Below, piece after piece: positions 1-8,398 of a stretch of DNA of 64,000 bases (within the stretch, counting starts at the first letter, position 1; each line of letters opens with the position of its first letter). Both the position numbers and the translations under genes were made by a program. Origin of the DNA: an uncultured SAR86 cluster bacterium (GTDB lineage: Bacteria; Pseudomonadota; Gammaproteobacteria; Magnimaribacterales; D2472); contig CACPCZ010000003.1 in the NCBI GenBank assembly GCA_902632555.1, positions 5,001 to 69,000 of the forward strand, written 5' to 3'. Below the pieces are notes generated by a model. It had not been told where the DNA came from, did no database searches, and was given only the letters and a program-made list of their open reading frames with translations.

Positions 1-37
1 AAGACCTATTAAATCAGAAGACTTCTACGAAGATTAA
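1..37 (+). CDS. C-terminal end of an unidentified gene (partial)
   Basis: Reading from base 2 gives an open frame ending RPIKSEDFYED and a TAA stop at 35-37. The gene would run in from outside the window and converge on secA, whose stop is ten bases further on. Eleven residues are too few to name a family. A chance open frame at the window edge is equally possible. Confidence 0.3.
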   Translation, partial: RPIKSEDFYED

Positions 38-47
38 TTTTTAGTAT

Positions 48-2771
48 TTAAATTATCTTCCACTCGCCAGATTCAATTAATGACCTAGCTTTTTTATATT
101 TCATTTCCCTGGTCTCAGAACCGTTTGTAATTTTTACTATTTCGTTTCTGCCTAGCTTTGGCTCTTCTCTGGTAACTTTGGCAGGAGAAGGATCTTGGTA
201 TTCATTGACAGATTTTTCACCTTCTTCAGGATTATTTATAAGCGGTTCAGGTTTTTCTAAAACAATTTCATCTTTATTTTCTTTTTTTAATCCCTCAATA
301 ACTTCTTCGCTCGCAAATTTAATAGAAAATAAAATTCTAACTGTTTCAATGTCTATCTCATCTAACATGATTTCGAACATCGAATATGCCTCTTTTTTGA
401 ATTCATTTTTAGGATTTTTTTGTGCATATGCTCTTAGACCAATACTGCCCCTAAGATGATCAATTTCTGCTAAATGTTCTTTCCAGTGAACATCTAAAAC
501 TTGCAACATTACCTGTTTTTCAAGAAGTAATCTATTTTCAGCAAGCGTAGAGTATTTTTCTTTATACATATCTTTAGCTTTACCAACGATAAGATCTGAA
601 ACTGATTCAGGAAGAAGCTTTTTGTCTTGTTTTATTAGATTGTGAATGTTTGTAGTAAGTCCATAATTTTCTTCAAGATAATTTTCGAGCTCCTCACTTT
701 TCCACTGAGATTCAATTGATTCAAGCGGTATAAAATTATTCGATATTCTTTCGAACTCTCTATCAATCATTGTTTCTATTGTTTCGCTAATGTCTTCTTC
801 TTCAAGCAACTGATTCCTTAGTGAATATATTGCTTGTCTTTGATCATTAGACACATCATCATATTCAAGTAAATTTTTTCTAGCATCAAAATTTCTGTTT
901 TCAATTCTTTTTTGAGCATTTTCAATACCTCTTGAAAGCATTTTATGCTCAATGTGGTCATCACCCATTCCTATTCTTTCGAATAAAGATCTTCTGTTAT
1001 CTGAAATAAATAAGCGTAACAAATCATCTTCTAGAGAAAGAAAAAATCTGGAATATCCTGGGTCACCTTGTCTCCCAGATCTTCCTCTAAGCTGATTATC
1101 GATTCTGCGTGATTCATGTCTTTCTGTTCCTAAAATATGTAATCCACCAGAGTCCAAAACTATAGCATTATTTTTTTCCCATTCATCTGCGGGTTGATCT
1201 TCTTTCTTACCGCCAAGCACAATGTCAGTTCCTCTTCCTGCCATATTTGTTGCAATCGTCACCATCCCAGGTTTACCAGCATTAGCTATGATTTCTGCTT
1301 CCCTTTCATGATGTTTTGCATTGAGTATTTGATGAGGAATTTTTTTATCTTTCAAAAATCCTGAGACTTCTTCAGATGATTCAACAGAAACTGTACCAAC
1401 CAATATGGGAGCTGAGTTCTTTCTAAGAGATTCAATTTCCTCTACTAGCGCTTTATATTTTGCATCTTTTGTAAGAAATACTAAGTCGTTATGATCATTT
1501 CTTATCATAGGAACATTTGTAGGAATTATAATTACATCTAATCCATATATTTGATTAAACTCCATTGCTTCAGTATCTGCTGTACCAGTCATACCGGACA
1601 GGTTTTTAAATAATCTGAAGAAATTTTGAAAAGTTGTTGATGCTAAAGTTTGAGATTCTCTTTGAATAGGTACATTCTCTTTACACTCTAAAGCTTGATG
1701 AACACCTTCGCTCATTCTTCTACCAGGCATAGTTCTTCCAGTGTGTTCATCAATTAGAAGAACTTCATTATTTCTAACTAAATAATGTACATTTTTTTGA
1801 AAAAGGAAATTAGCTCTTAACGAAGCTTGGACAAACTTCATTATTTTTAAATTTGAAACAGAATAAAGCCCATCAGAACCACCAATGATCCCAGCATCTT
1901 CAAGCAATCCTTCAACTAATAAATAACCATCATCAGTTAATTCAACACTTCTATTTTTTTCATCGATAAGATAATGGCCTCTTTCATCATCAGCTAAGGG
2001 CTCTTCTTCAGTACCTTCTCTCAATTGTTGAGATAGTTTTGGTATAAATTTCCTAATTTGTCTATACAAGTCAGAACTCTCAGAGGAGGGGCCTGAAATT
2101 ATTAAAGGAGTTCTGGCTTCATCAATAAGAATAGAATCTACCTCATCAACTATTGCAAAATCTAATGAACATTGAACCCTGTCTTGGACTGAATGGGCCA
2201 TATTATCTCTTAGATAATCAAAGCCTAATTCATTATTTGTAGCATAAATAACATCGCATTTATAAGCATTGATCTTGTCAGTTATGTTTTGATTTGAATT
2301 TACTACGCCCACAGTGAGTCCAAGAAACTCGTATATAGGTCGCATCCACTCAGCATCCCTCTTTGCTAGATAATCATTTACTGTAACCAAAACAGCTTTA
2401 TTACCTATCGCTGAATTAAGATAAGCTGGCAAAGTTGCAACTAAAGTTTTTCCTTCACCTGTTTTCATTTCAGCAATATTTCCTTCAGCAAGTGAAATTC
2501 CCCCGAGCATTTGAGAATCGAAATGTCTTAAACCTAAAGTTCTTTTACTAGCTTCTCTAACAGCAGCAAAAGCAAGCGGAAGAATCGAATACAAGTCATT
2601 ATTGTTGTTTATGTATTCTTTATGAAGTTCATCTTTTAATGTTTTGAAATAAGTGTCTGGTTTCGATGATAACTCTTCTTCAAGGTTGTTTAGGGCATTC
2701 ACGTGCACCATCATCCTTTTTAGGATTCGTTCATTGCTTGAACCAAAGATGTTTGAAAGAAAATTTAGCAT
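48..2771 (-). CDS. secA: Protein translocase ATPase SecA
   Basis: SecA is the motor that pushes unfolded preproteins through SecYEG at the inner membrane. Its 907 residues are close to the usual length for the family. Walker A GEGKT lies at residues 105-109 and the DEVD helicase-type box at about 208-211, followed by IDEARTP. The second nucleotide-binding fold carries MAGRGTDI and GRSGRQGDPG, and the helical scaffold/wing region follows. The C-terminus is unusual: the Cys-rich zinc tail that binds SecB and lipid in E. coli is absent. The protein ends instead in a Cys-free, basic segment finishing SLIESGEWKII. It is last in the rnr-rlmB-lpxC-secA run, 32 bases after lpxC. Confidence 0.97.
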   Translation of the reverse strand: MLNFLSNIFGSSNERILKRMMVHVNALNNLEEELSSKPDTYFKTLKDELHKEYINNNNDLYSILPLAFAAVREASKRTLGLRHFDSQMLGGISLAEGNIAEMKTGEGKTLVATLPAYLNSAIGNKAVLVTVNDYLAKRDAEWMRPIYEFLGLTVGVVNSNQNITDKINAYKCDVIYATNNELGFDYLRDNMAHSVQDRVQCSLDFAIVDEVDSILIDEARTPLIISGPSSESSDLYRQIRKFIPKLSQQLREGTEEEPLADDERGHYLIDEKNRSVELTDDGYLLVEGLLEDAGIIGGSDGLYSVSNLKIMKFVQASLRANFLFQKNVHYLVRNNEVLLIDEHTGRTMPGRRMSEGVHQALECKENVPIQRESQTLASTTFQNFFRLFKNLSGMTGTADTEAMEFNQIYGLDVIIIPTNVPMIRNDHNDLVFLTKDAKYKALVEEIESLRKNSAPILVGTVSVESSEEVSGFLKDKKIPHQILNAKHHEREAEIIANAGKPGMVTIATNMAGRGTDIVLGGKKEDQPADEWEKNNAIVLDSGGLHILGTERHESRRIDNQLRGRSGRQGDPGYSRFFLSLEDDLLRLFISDNRRSLFERIGMGDDHIEHKMLSRGIENAQKRIENRNFDARKNLLEYDDVSNDQRQAIYSLRNQLLEEEDISETIETMIDREFERISNNFIPLESIESQWKSEELENYLEENYGLTTNIHNLIKQDKKLLPESVSDLIVGKAKDMYKEKYSTLAENRLLLEKQVMLQVLDVHWKEHLAEIDHLRGSIGLRAYAQKNPKNEFKKEAYSMFEIMLDEIDIETVRILFSIKFASEEVIEGLKKENKDEIVLEKPEPLINNPEEGEKSVNEYQDPSPAKVTREEPKLGRNEIVKITNGSETREMKYKKARSLIESGEWKII

Positions 2772-2803
2772 TCTTATTATTTAAGCGATCAATTTAAATA
2801 CAC

Positions 2804-3721
2804 TTACTCTATATCCCCAAAAGGTGGCCTTACATATGAAATTGGGGCATTTTCAGAATTTTCAAACTCGATGGTTTCGTATGCATCGTCATCTTCAATA
2901 ATTTTTCTCAACAGCTTATTATTAAGCTCATGTCCAGATTTATATCCTGAAAATTCACCGATCAAATTTCCACCAAGTAGATAGAGGTCACCAATTGCAT
3001 CTAACATCTTATGTTTTACAATTTCATCATTAAATCTAAGCCCCTCATCATTCAATATTTCATCTTCACCAAATATAATTGCATTAGACTCACTTGCACC
3101 TAGTGCTAAATTTCTTGATTTTAATAGTTCTGCTTCACTCATAGAACCAAATGTTCTTGCTCGGCAAACTTCTTTTACAAATGAAGTTGATGAGAAATCA
3201 ATTATGGACTCAGATGGAAGCTTTTTATGAACAGGATGATCAAAACTTACTTTAAACGAGACTTTGAAACCATCAAATGGCTTGATAGTTGCATATGCAT
3301 CATCTCTTGTAACAGTAACTTCTTTTTTAACTTTAATAAATTTTTTTAATGCATTTTGATCTTCTAATCCTGCCGATTGTATTAAAAAAACAAAGGGACT
3401 CGAACTTCCATCCATAATAGGTACTTCTGGCCCATCTACTTTAACTAGGCAGTTATCTACACCTAATCCAGCTATAGCAGATAAAAGATGCTCAATTGTG
3501 GAAATTTTAACATCGTCCTTTACTAGAGCAGTAGAGAGACTTGTATCTCCAACATTTTCAGCAATGGCAGGGATTATTAGATTCTCATCAACATCAGTTC
3601 GAATAAAATTTATCCCAGTATTAATTTCTGATGGAATAAGCTCCATATTGATATTTTTACCAGTATGCAAACCTATGCCTACGGCTTTAATTGAGTTCCT
3701 AAGTGTTCTTTGTTTAAGCAT
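2804..3721 (-). CDS. lpxC: UDP-3-O-acyl-N-acetylglucosamine deacetylase LpxC
   Basis: LpxC is the zinc enzyme for the committed step of lipid A synthesis, removing the N-acetyl group from UDP-3-O-acyl-GlcNAc. The 305-residue length matches the family. Visible motifs are [10 protein letters not shown] near residue 80 (zinc His), the IMDGSS substrate loop near 104, and [11 protein letters not shown] around 235 with zinc His and Asp. It ends [10 protein letters not shown]. The gene lies 18 bases after rlmB on the same strand and just before secA, as the lpxC-secA pair does in many gammaproteobacteria, but without ftsZ upstream. Its presence shows a lipopolysaccharide-type outer membrane. Confidence 0.97.
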   Translation of the reverse strand: MLKQRTLRNSIKAVGIGLHTGKNINMELIPSEINTGINFIRTDVDENLIIPAIAENVGDTSLSTALVKDDVKISTIEHLLSAIAGLGVDNCLVKVDGPEVPIMDGSSSPFVFLIQSAGLEDQNALKKFIKVKKEVTVTRDDAYATIKPFDGFKVSFKVSFDHPVHKKLPSESIIDFSSTSFVKEVCRARTFGSMSEAELLKSRNLALGASESNAIIFGEDEILNDEGLRFNDEIVKHKMLDAIGDLYLLGGNLIGEFSGYKSGHELNNKLLRKIIEDDDAYETIEFENSENAPISYVRPPFGDIE

Positions 3722-3739
3722 TTAATTTTAAATATATTA

Positions 3740-4465
3740 TCATTTACGCTGCCTAATGACCTCTGAAAGTATTATCCCAGTTGCAACAGAAACATTAAAG
3801 CTTTTGAAATTTTTATTACCACTCAAACTGATTAGCAAATTGCATTTCTCTTGGGTCTTTTTTCTTATTCCTAGTTCTTCTGACCCCATTACAAAAGCAC
3901 AGGAATTTTGAAAATTTATATCAAGATAGTTGTCATTTGCATGCTCAGTTAGGCCGAAGATGTCAATATTTAAATCTTGGAGGTACTTCAAGCAATTAAC
4001 TAAATTACTTACACTGAAAACTTTAACAGCCTCTACACCACCAGCTGCAACATTATGAACAACATCATTAATTGGCGCGCATTGATGTTTATTTAATATG
4101 ACTGCATCAACATTTAATACAGCTGCTGATCTAATGCATGCGCCTAGATTTCTTGGATCAATAATATTATCAAGAATTAATAAAACAACCTCACTATTTT
4201 TATTTTCAAGAAAATTTTTAAGATCTTTAAAATTTGGAATATCCTCAATTTTTATGATTGCCTCTGGGTCTTGCTTTAATTTTTTAGATAACTCATAGTT
4301 AATTCCATTTTTTTCAGCCAGCGATATTAGTTCTTTTAATCTCTTATCTCCTCTCAAATCTCGTGTGTAGGGCACGAAAATTTTTTTTATTTTATGTGGA
4401 TTAAATTTAATAATATTTTCAATACTATGAAAGCCAGTTCGTATATCATTATTTTTTGTTTTCAT
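3740..4465 (-). CDS. rlmB: 23S rRNA Gm2251 2'-O-methyltransferase RlmB (SpoU family)
   Basis: RlmB methylates the ribose of G2251 in the 23S rRNA P loop using S-adenosylmethionine. The 241 residues show a short N-terminal substrate domain starting with TGFHSIENI and the knotted SPOUT domain. Its three motifs are LDNIIDPRNLGACIRSA at about 97-113, VMGSEELGIR near 192 and FNVSVATGIILSE near the C-terminus. The start ATG overlaps the upstream rnr stop as ATGA, suggesting translational coupling. The rnr-rlmB pairing is the same as in E. coli. Confidence 0.94.
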   Translation of the reverse strand: MKTKNNDIRTGFHSIENIIKFNPHKIKKIFVPYTRDLRGDKRLKELISLAEKNGINYELSKKLKQDPEAIIKIEDIPNFKDLKNFLENKNSEVVLLILDNIIDPRNLGACIRSAAVLNVDAVILNKHQCAPINDVVHNVAAGGVEAVKVFSVSNLVNCLKYLQDLNIDIFGLTEHANDNYLDINFQNSCAFVMGSEELGIRKKTQEKCNLLISLSGNKNFKSFNVSVATGIILSEVIRQRK

Positions 4466-5919
4466 TTTGGCACTAATGTAATTTTTCTCTCCTCAGGAAG
4501 CACATTCACTAATTGAACTTTTATTTTTTGACCAATCCTAAATATTTTACCGGTTCTTCTTCCTTTGAGTATATTTGCTTGGCTATCAAAAATATACCTG
4601 TCTTTTTGTAAATCAGAAACATGAATTAGCCCAGATATAAAAAAATTTTCTATTTCACAAAATAAACCAAATTCAGTTACTCCTATGATATAAGTTGAAA
4701 ATTCTTCTCCAATAAATTTTTTTAACCCGAAGCAAATCATTTGTTGAGTAACTTGCCTTGATGCAATTTCAGCTTTTTTTTCAAGGTCCGATAGGTCATG
4801 TAAAGTTTCCTCATATTTATCTTTAGTAACCTCAAGTTTTGAATTATTTAGTATGCTTTTAATCAACCTGTGAGCAATTAGATCAGGATATCTCCTGATT
4901 GGAGATGTGAAGTGTGTATATTGATTAAGCTGAAGACCAAAATGACCAACCTCTTGAATTGAATAACTAGCTCTTTTAAGTGATTGTAAGATTAATACAT
5001 TAAATATTTTTTTTTCTTGAGCTTTATTTGAGTGTTTCACAAAAGAATTTATTTGTTCAACTGGATTGTCAAAATTTTTTGAAGAATGACCCTTAAGTGA
5101 AAAGAATTTTTTTAGATTTTCAATTTTTAAAAAATCTGGTTCTTCATGAATCCTGTAAATACCAAAACCTAAATTTTTTTTTATAAATTTTGCTGCACAA
5201 ATATTTGCAGCTATCATTGATTCTTCAATCATTTGATGAGCAAATAGTCTTTTTGGAAGATTAATCTCTTTTAGGTTTCCATCGTTATCTACAATAAGAC
5301 TTGGTTCCTGTGAATCAATTTCTAATGCATTTCTATTTAATCTATTTTTCAAAAGTTTATTTGTGAGAATCTTCAGGCATTCCAAGGAACTTGTAACTAT
5401 TGAATTATTTTCTGAATAATTAGCAATTTCACTATATGTAAATCTTTTATGTGAACTAATAATCGCTTCAAGAAACTCAAAGGATTCAATTTCAGCTTTT
5501 AAATTAAATTCAATTTTACAAACCAAAACATTTCTTTTTTTATTTGGAACAAGAGAGCAGACATCATTTGAAATTTTCTCAGGCAACATTGGAATTACAT
5601 AATTTGGAAAATAGATTGATGTGCCTCTTTTTAGGGCTTCTTTGTCTAGTGCAGAATTTTCAATTACGACCTCTGCTACATCAGCAATTGCAACCCAAAG
5701 AGTAAAACCATTTGTTTTTTGTTCGCACAATATAGCATCATCAAAGTCTTTTGCATCTTTGCCATCAATTGTAACAAAAGGTTTTTTAACTAGATTGATC
5801 CTTGAGCTTGAATAAATAGGATTAATTTTTTTTAATTCACTATTTATGACTTCAGACCAAAAAGTAGGAATTTCTTGTTCATCAATGGCCTGATTAATAC
5901 TCAACTCTAAATAATTCAT
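4462..5919 (-). CDS. rnr: Short RNase II/R-family 3'-5' exoribonuclease
   Basis: The gene encodes an RNB-family exoribonuclease that degrades RNA from the 3' end. At 485 residues it is far shorter than RNase R (about 800) or RNase II (about 640). The catalytic acidic cluster IDGKDAKDFDD lies at residues 51-61, with Asp52, 58, 60 and 61. The RNB domain fills the middle and an S1 domain occupies the last 80 residues or so (FSTYIIGVTEFGLFCEI to KITLVPK). The sequence begins where RNase R would be leaving its second cold-shock domain, so the helix-turn-helix and both cold-shock domains are missing, as is a Lys-rich tail. Tandem terminators lie just upstream. The gene symbol follows the rlmB context, and a distinct short paralogue is possible. 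Confidence 0.85.
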   Translation of the reverse strand: MNYLELSINQAIDEQEIPTFWSEVINSELKKINPIYSSSRINLVKKPFVTIDGKDAKDFDDAILCEQKTNGFTLWVAIADVAEVVIENSALDKEALKRGTSIYFPNYVIPMLPEKISNDVCSLVPNKKRNVLVCKIEFNLKAEIESFEFLEAIISSHKRFTYSEIANYSENNSIVTSSLECLKILTNKLLKNRLNRNALEIDSQEPSLIVDNDGNLKEINLPKRLFAHQMIEESMIAANICAAKFIKKNLGFGIYRIHEEPDFLKIENLKKFFSLKGHSSKNFDNPVEQINSFVKHSNKAQEKKIFNVLILQSLKRASYSIQEVGHFGLQLNQYTHFTSPIRRYPDLIAHRLIKSILNNSKLEVTKDKYEETLHDLSDLEKKAEIASRQVTQQMICFGLKKFIGEEFSTYIIGVTEFGLFCEIENFFISGLIHVSDLQKDRYIFDSQANILKGRRTGKIFRIGQKIKVQLVNVLPEERKITLVPK

Positions 5920-5941
5920 GTTTTTATCTTTCTATAACTAA

Positions 5942-5964
5942 TAAAAAGGGCCTTTTCAGACCCT
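5942..5964 (-). terminator. Rho-independent terminator-like hairpin upstream of rnr
   Basis: On the minus strand a six-pair stem AGGGTC/GGCCCT (one U-G pair) with a TGAAAA loop is followed by TTTTTAT. It would back up the stronger terminator at 5989-6021, stopping TonB-receptor transcripts before rnr. Confidence 0.55.
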
Positions 5965-5988
5965 ATATTGAAAGTGAACTTTATATCT

Positions 5989-6021
5989 AAAAGTATTGGG
6001 ACATTATGTCCCAATACTTTT
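5989..6021 (-). terminator. Strong bidirectional terminator after the TonB receptor
   Basis: A perfect 15-base inverted repeat, AAAAGTATTGGGACA with its complement, surrounds a TTA loop, with A-run and T-run flanks in both orientations. It lies 20 bases past the stop of the minus-strand TonB receptor and separates that accessory cluster from the housekeeping rnr run. Confidence 0.85.
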
Positions 6022-6040
6022 AACTAGCAAAGTAAATGAA

Positions 6041-8338
6041 TTAAAAAGTTAAGTTAAATTTAACTCCAATATTTTTGCCAGGCAGGGGAACTTCATTTTT
6101 TACAAACGAAGCATGATTTCTTGCAACTTCATCTAACAAGTTTTTTCCAAACAATGAAACCTTTAATTCAGTATTTTCTCTTAAATTAAATGTTTTAGTT
6201 AATCTGGCGTCAAGCATGCTATAACCATTAGTTACAGTTTCGCCCTCACCAATATCTGATTGTTTATCAACATCCTTTAGATTCAGTTTGAAAACAATAT
6301 CATCTTGCTTATAAGATAAAGAATAAACATTTCTTGCTGGATTTATTCTCGGAACAAAATGACCATCAGAAAATTCAGCATTAACAACATCTCTTCCAAA
6401 AGATACCTTTAATTCTCCATTCCCGACATCAAGAGTTCTGCCGATTTCAAATTCGTATCCATCAAATTCAGCATCTTCTTGCATATAATTCGCATGAATC
6501 AAGTTACCATGACCATGATCGTCATCCTCATCTCCGTGATGATCATCGTCATCATGGTGATCATCATCTTCTTCATGATGCTCGTCTTCATCCATATGGT
6601 CATCTTCCTCATCTATAAGAGCAATATAATTATCAACATCGGTAATATAAAAACTTGCGTAAGCATAGAAATCACCATTATTAAAGTTGAAAGTGATGTC
6701 AAAGTTATTTGAAGTTTCACTGTTAAGATTTGGATCGCCAACTTCAAATCTTCCCGTTGCCATATGAGGTCCATTCATAAAAAGCTCGATTGAAGATGGA
6801 AGTCTCTCAACACTTGCATAGCCTAGACTAACACCAAGGTTGTCAGTAAGGCTTCTGCCAAGAGTTACTGCAAAACTGCTTGTAGAATCATCAATATTGT
6901 AATAATCAACATCTCCATGGTCATCTCCATGGTCATCTCCATGATCATCTCCATGATCATCTCCATGGTCATCATCATGATCTTCCTCAGCAACACTTCC
7001 ACTTCTTTCTATTTGATCAAGTCTAAATCCTAAATCAAGATCATAAATTCCAAGATTTTTACTTATGTAATAACCAATCGTGAATTCTTTGCTATTTGCA
7101 GGATTCATAAATGCCTCTTCTCCAACAATGGAGTTATCTTCATCAACAAAATTAACGACAATCTTTTGAGTTGAAAAATCATTGGAAACATCAAAAATTG
7201 CACCATACTCTACAGCATCATTCATGAAAACTGTTGGAGCATGTTCTTCATGTTCCTCTTCATCTTCATGTTCTTCTTCATGATGCTCCTCTTCTTCATG
7301 TGCCTCTGTAAGAGAGTAGTCAGAATCACGGTAAGTAAAGTCAATTTTATTTACTAGATTTCCGTTAAGGTTATATGATCCTTTGATGGTAAAGCTTTCA
7401 GAGTCAGTTGTGGAAAAGATTCTTTCCTCACCATGCTCTTCATGCTCATCATGATCTTCTTCATCACCATGTTCGTCACCGTGCTCGTCACCATGTTCAT
7501 CACCATGAAAAGGTATGCCATAGACACTCTCTAAATTATCAACAGAAAAACCAAGGTAACCCCAATCACCAGCTTTTGAAATTCCAAATTTTGTTGCTTC
7601 AACCGCATAATCAGAATTATTAATAAATCCCATATTTTCTTCATGTTCATCTTCATCATGATCATCATGATCATCATGATCATCATGCTCATCATGATCT
7701 TCTTCATGAAGAACAGCGCCGAAAGGAACATCATAATTATCAAAATCAACATTCTTATAGCCAAAATTAACATTAAAACCATTGATATTATCTTTAAAAT
7801 TAAAATGCTCAGCACTTCCATCATTGACTGATTGTGATTCAAAACCAACCTTAAACTCAGGTAGCTCATAATTGATAGCAGAAATACAATCATCAACAAT
7901 ATTTATAATGCCGCCACTGGTTCCATTTGCATATAATAGGGATGAAGGCCCCATAACGATTTCTATTTGTTCAATATCATTCAAATCAACATCATTTAAG
8001 TGATCAACACCTAATCCAGACACATCTCTATTAACCATGCCATTTTTGAGTATTTTTACTCTCGGGCCAGACATACCTCTTATTATTGGTTGCCCAACTG
8101 CTGAACCGTAATCAGCAATAGATACACCTAAATAGCTATCAATTGCGTCACCCAAACTTGTGGTAGCACCATCTAAAAATTCATCACCGTCAATCACATA
8201 TACCGGATTATTAATTTCAGTTGAACTTACTAAAGCTGATGTTATGACAAGGATTTCCTCTACATCCTTATCTTGCGAAGCTAAGTTGAATGAATGAAAA
8301 GCGATTAAAATCACAATCGCATTTAAATATTTTTTCAT
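6041..8338 (-). CDS. TonB-dependent receptor with His/Asp-rich metal-binding loops (ZnuD-like)
   Basis: This is an outer-membrane TonB-dependent receptor of 765 residues. A signal peptide (MKKYLNAIVILIAFHSFNLA) leads into a plug domain (VYVIDGDEFLDGA, GQPIIRGMSGPRVKIL, QIEIVMGPSSLLYANGTSGGIINIV). A beta-barrel follows, ending PGKNIGVKFNLTF with a terminal Phe. At least five acidic His-rich stretches sit in barrel loops, at roughly residues 207-230, 275-302, 345-368, 455-478 and 580-615, built from HDD, HGDE and HGDD repeats. Such loops fit capture of a divalent metal, most likely zinc as in ZnuD. The substrate is inferred. It follows a small His/Cys peptide gene and has a strong AAGGAGG ribosome site that may be masked (8344-8398). 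Confidence 0.88.
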   Translation of the reverse strand: MKKYLNAIVILIAFHSFNLASQDKDVEEILVITSALVSSTEINNPVYVIDGDEFLDGATTSLGDAIDSYLGVSIADYGSAVGQPIIRGMSGPRVKILKNGMVNRDVSGLGVDHLNDVDLNDIEQIEIVMGPSSLLYANGTSGGIINIVDDCISAINYELPEFKVGFESQSVNDGSAEHFNFKDNINGFNVNFGYKNVDFDNYDVPFGAVLHEEDHDEHDDHDDHDDHDEDEHEENMGFINNSDYAVEATKFGISKAGDWGYLGFSVDNLESVYGIPFHGDEHGDEHGDEHGDEEDHDEHEEHGEERIFSTTDSESFTIKGSYNLNGNLVNKIDFTYRDSDYSLTEAHEEEEHHEEEHEDEEEHEEHAPTVFMNDAVEYGAIFDVSNDFSTQKIVVNFVDEDNSIVGEEAFMNPANSKEFTIGYYISKNLGIYDLDLGFRLDQIERSGSVAEEDHDDDHGDDHGDDHGDDHGDDHGDVDYYNIDDSTSSFAVTLGRSLTDNLGVSLGYASVERLPSSIELFMNGPHMATGRFEVGDPNLNSETSNNFDITFNFNNGDFYAYASFYITDVDNYIALIDEEDDHMDEDEHHEEDDDHHDDDDHHGDEDDDHGHGNLIHANYMQEDAEFDGYEFEIGRTLDVGNGELKVSFGRDVVNAEFSDGHFVPRINPARNVYSLSYKQDDIVFKLNLKDVDKQSDIGEGETVTNGYSMLDARLTKTFNLRENTELKVSLFGKNLLDEVARNHASFVKNEVPLPGKNIGVKFNLTF
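6911..6970. repeat. 12-bp in-frame tandem repeat, five units (Gly-Asp-Asp-His)
   Basis: Five copies of ATCTCCATGGTC or ATCTCCATGATC run head to tail. Read on the minus strand they encode repeated GDDH at about residues 457-476 of the TonB receptor. Copy-number change in units of 12 bp would keep the frame and alter the length of the metal-binding loop. Confidence 0.9.
7464..7508. repeat. 12-bp in-frame tandem repeat (His-Gly-Asp-Glu)
   Basis: About three and a half copies of TCACCATGTTCG, with single-base variants, encode HGDE repeats at about residues 277-292 of the TonB receptor. The unit differs from the array at 6911-6970, so the His-rich loops seem to have expanded independently. Confidence 0.85.
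7653..7697. repeat. 9-bp in-frame tandem repeat (His-Asp-Asp)
   Basis: Five copies of TCATCATGA, one carrying a single change, encode HDD repeats at about residues 214-229 of the receptor. This is the simplest and most regular of the three arrays and would be slippage-prone. Opposite-frame open stretches here arise from the repeated trinucleotides. Confidence 0.88.
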
Positions 8339-8343
8339 TATTT

Positions 8344-8398
8344 CCTCCTTGAAATGAAAAATTAGTTAAAAAAATAAAATTAACTAATTTAAAGGAGG
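8344..8398 (-). promoter_or_regulatory. Predicted Shine-Dalgarno-sequestering helix between small peptide and TonB receptor
   Basis: On the minus-strand RNA, CCUCCUU in the last codons of the small upstream gene can pair fully with AAGGAGG, the receptor's ribosome-binding site. Inside this an 11-pair helix, AAATTAGTTAA with TTAACTAATTT, closes a 10-base loop, with an internal loop of one base against eight. The upstream UAG stop lies in the inner 5' arm. A ribosome finishing the small peptide would melt the helix and expose the receptor start, so translational coupling is the likely role. The pairing is seen in the sequence; the function is inferred. Confidence 0.6.

Noticed and set aside
178..459. 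Plus-strand open frame opposite secA
   Set aside because: It lies wholly inside secA on the other strand with no ribosome site or recognisable domain.
6911..7697. Short repeated arrays that might be a CRISPR or intergenic satellite
   Set aside because: The units are 9 or 12 bp with no spacers and lie in frame inside the TonB receptor, encoding His/Asp loops.
7531..7899. Met/Ile-rich open frame opposite or offset to the TonB receptor
   Set aside because: It is produced by the ATG/ATC-rich repeats of the real gene; the composition is not protein-like and there is no start context.
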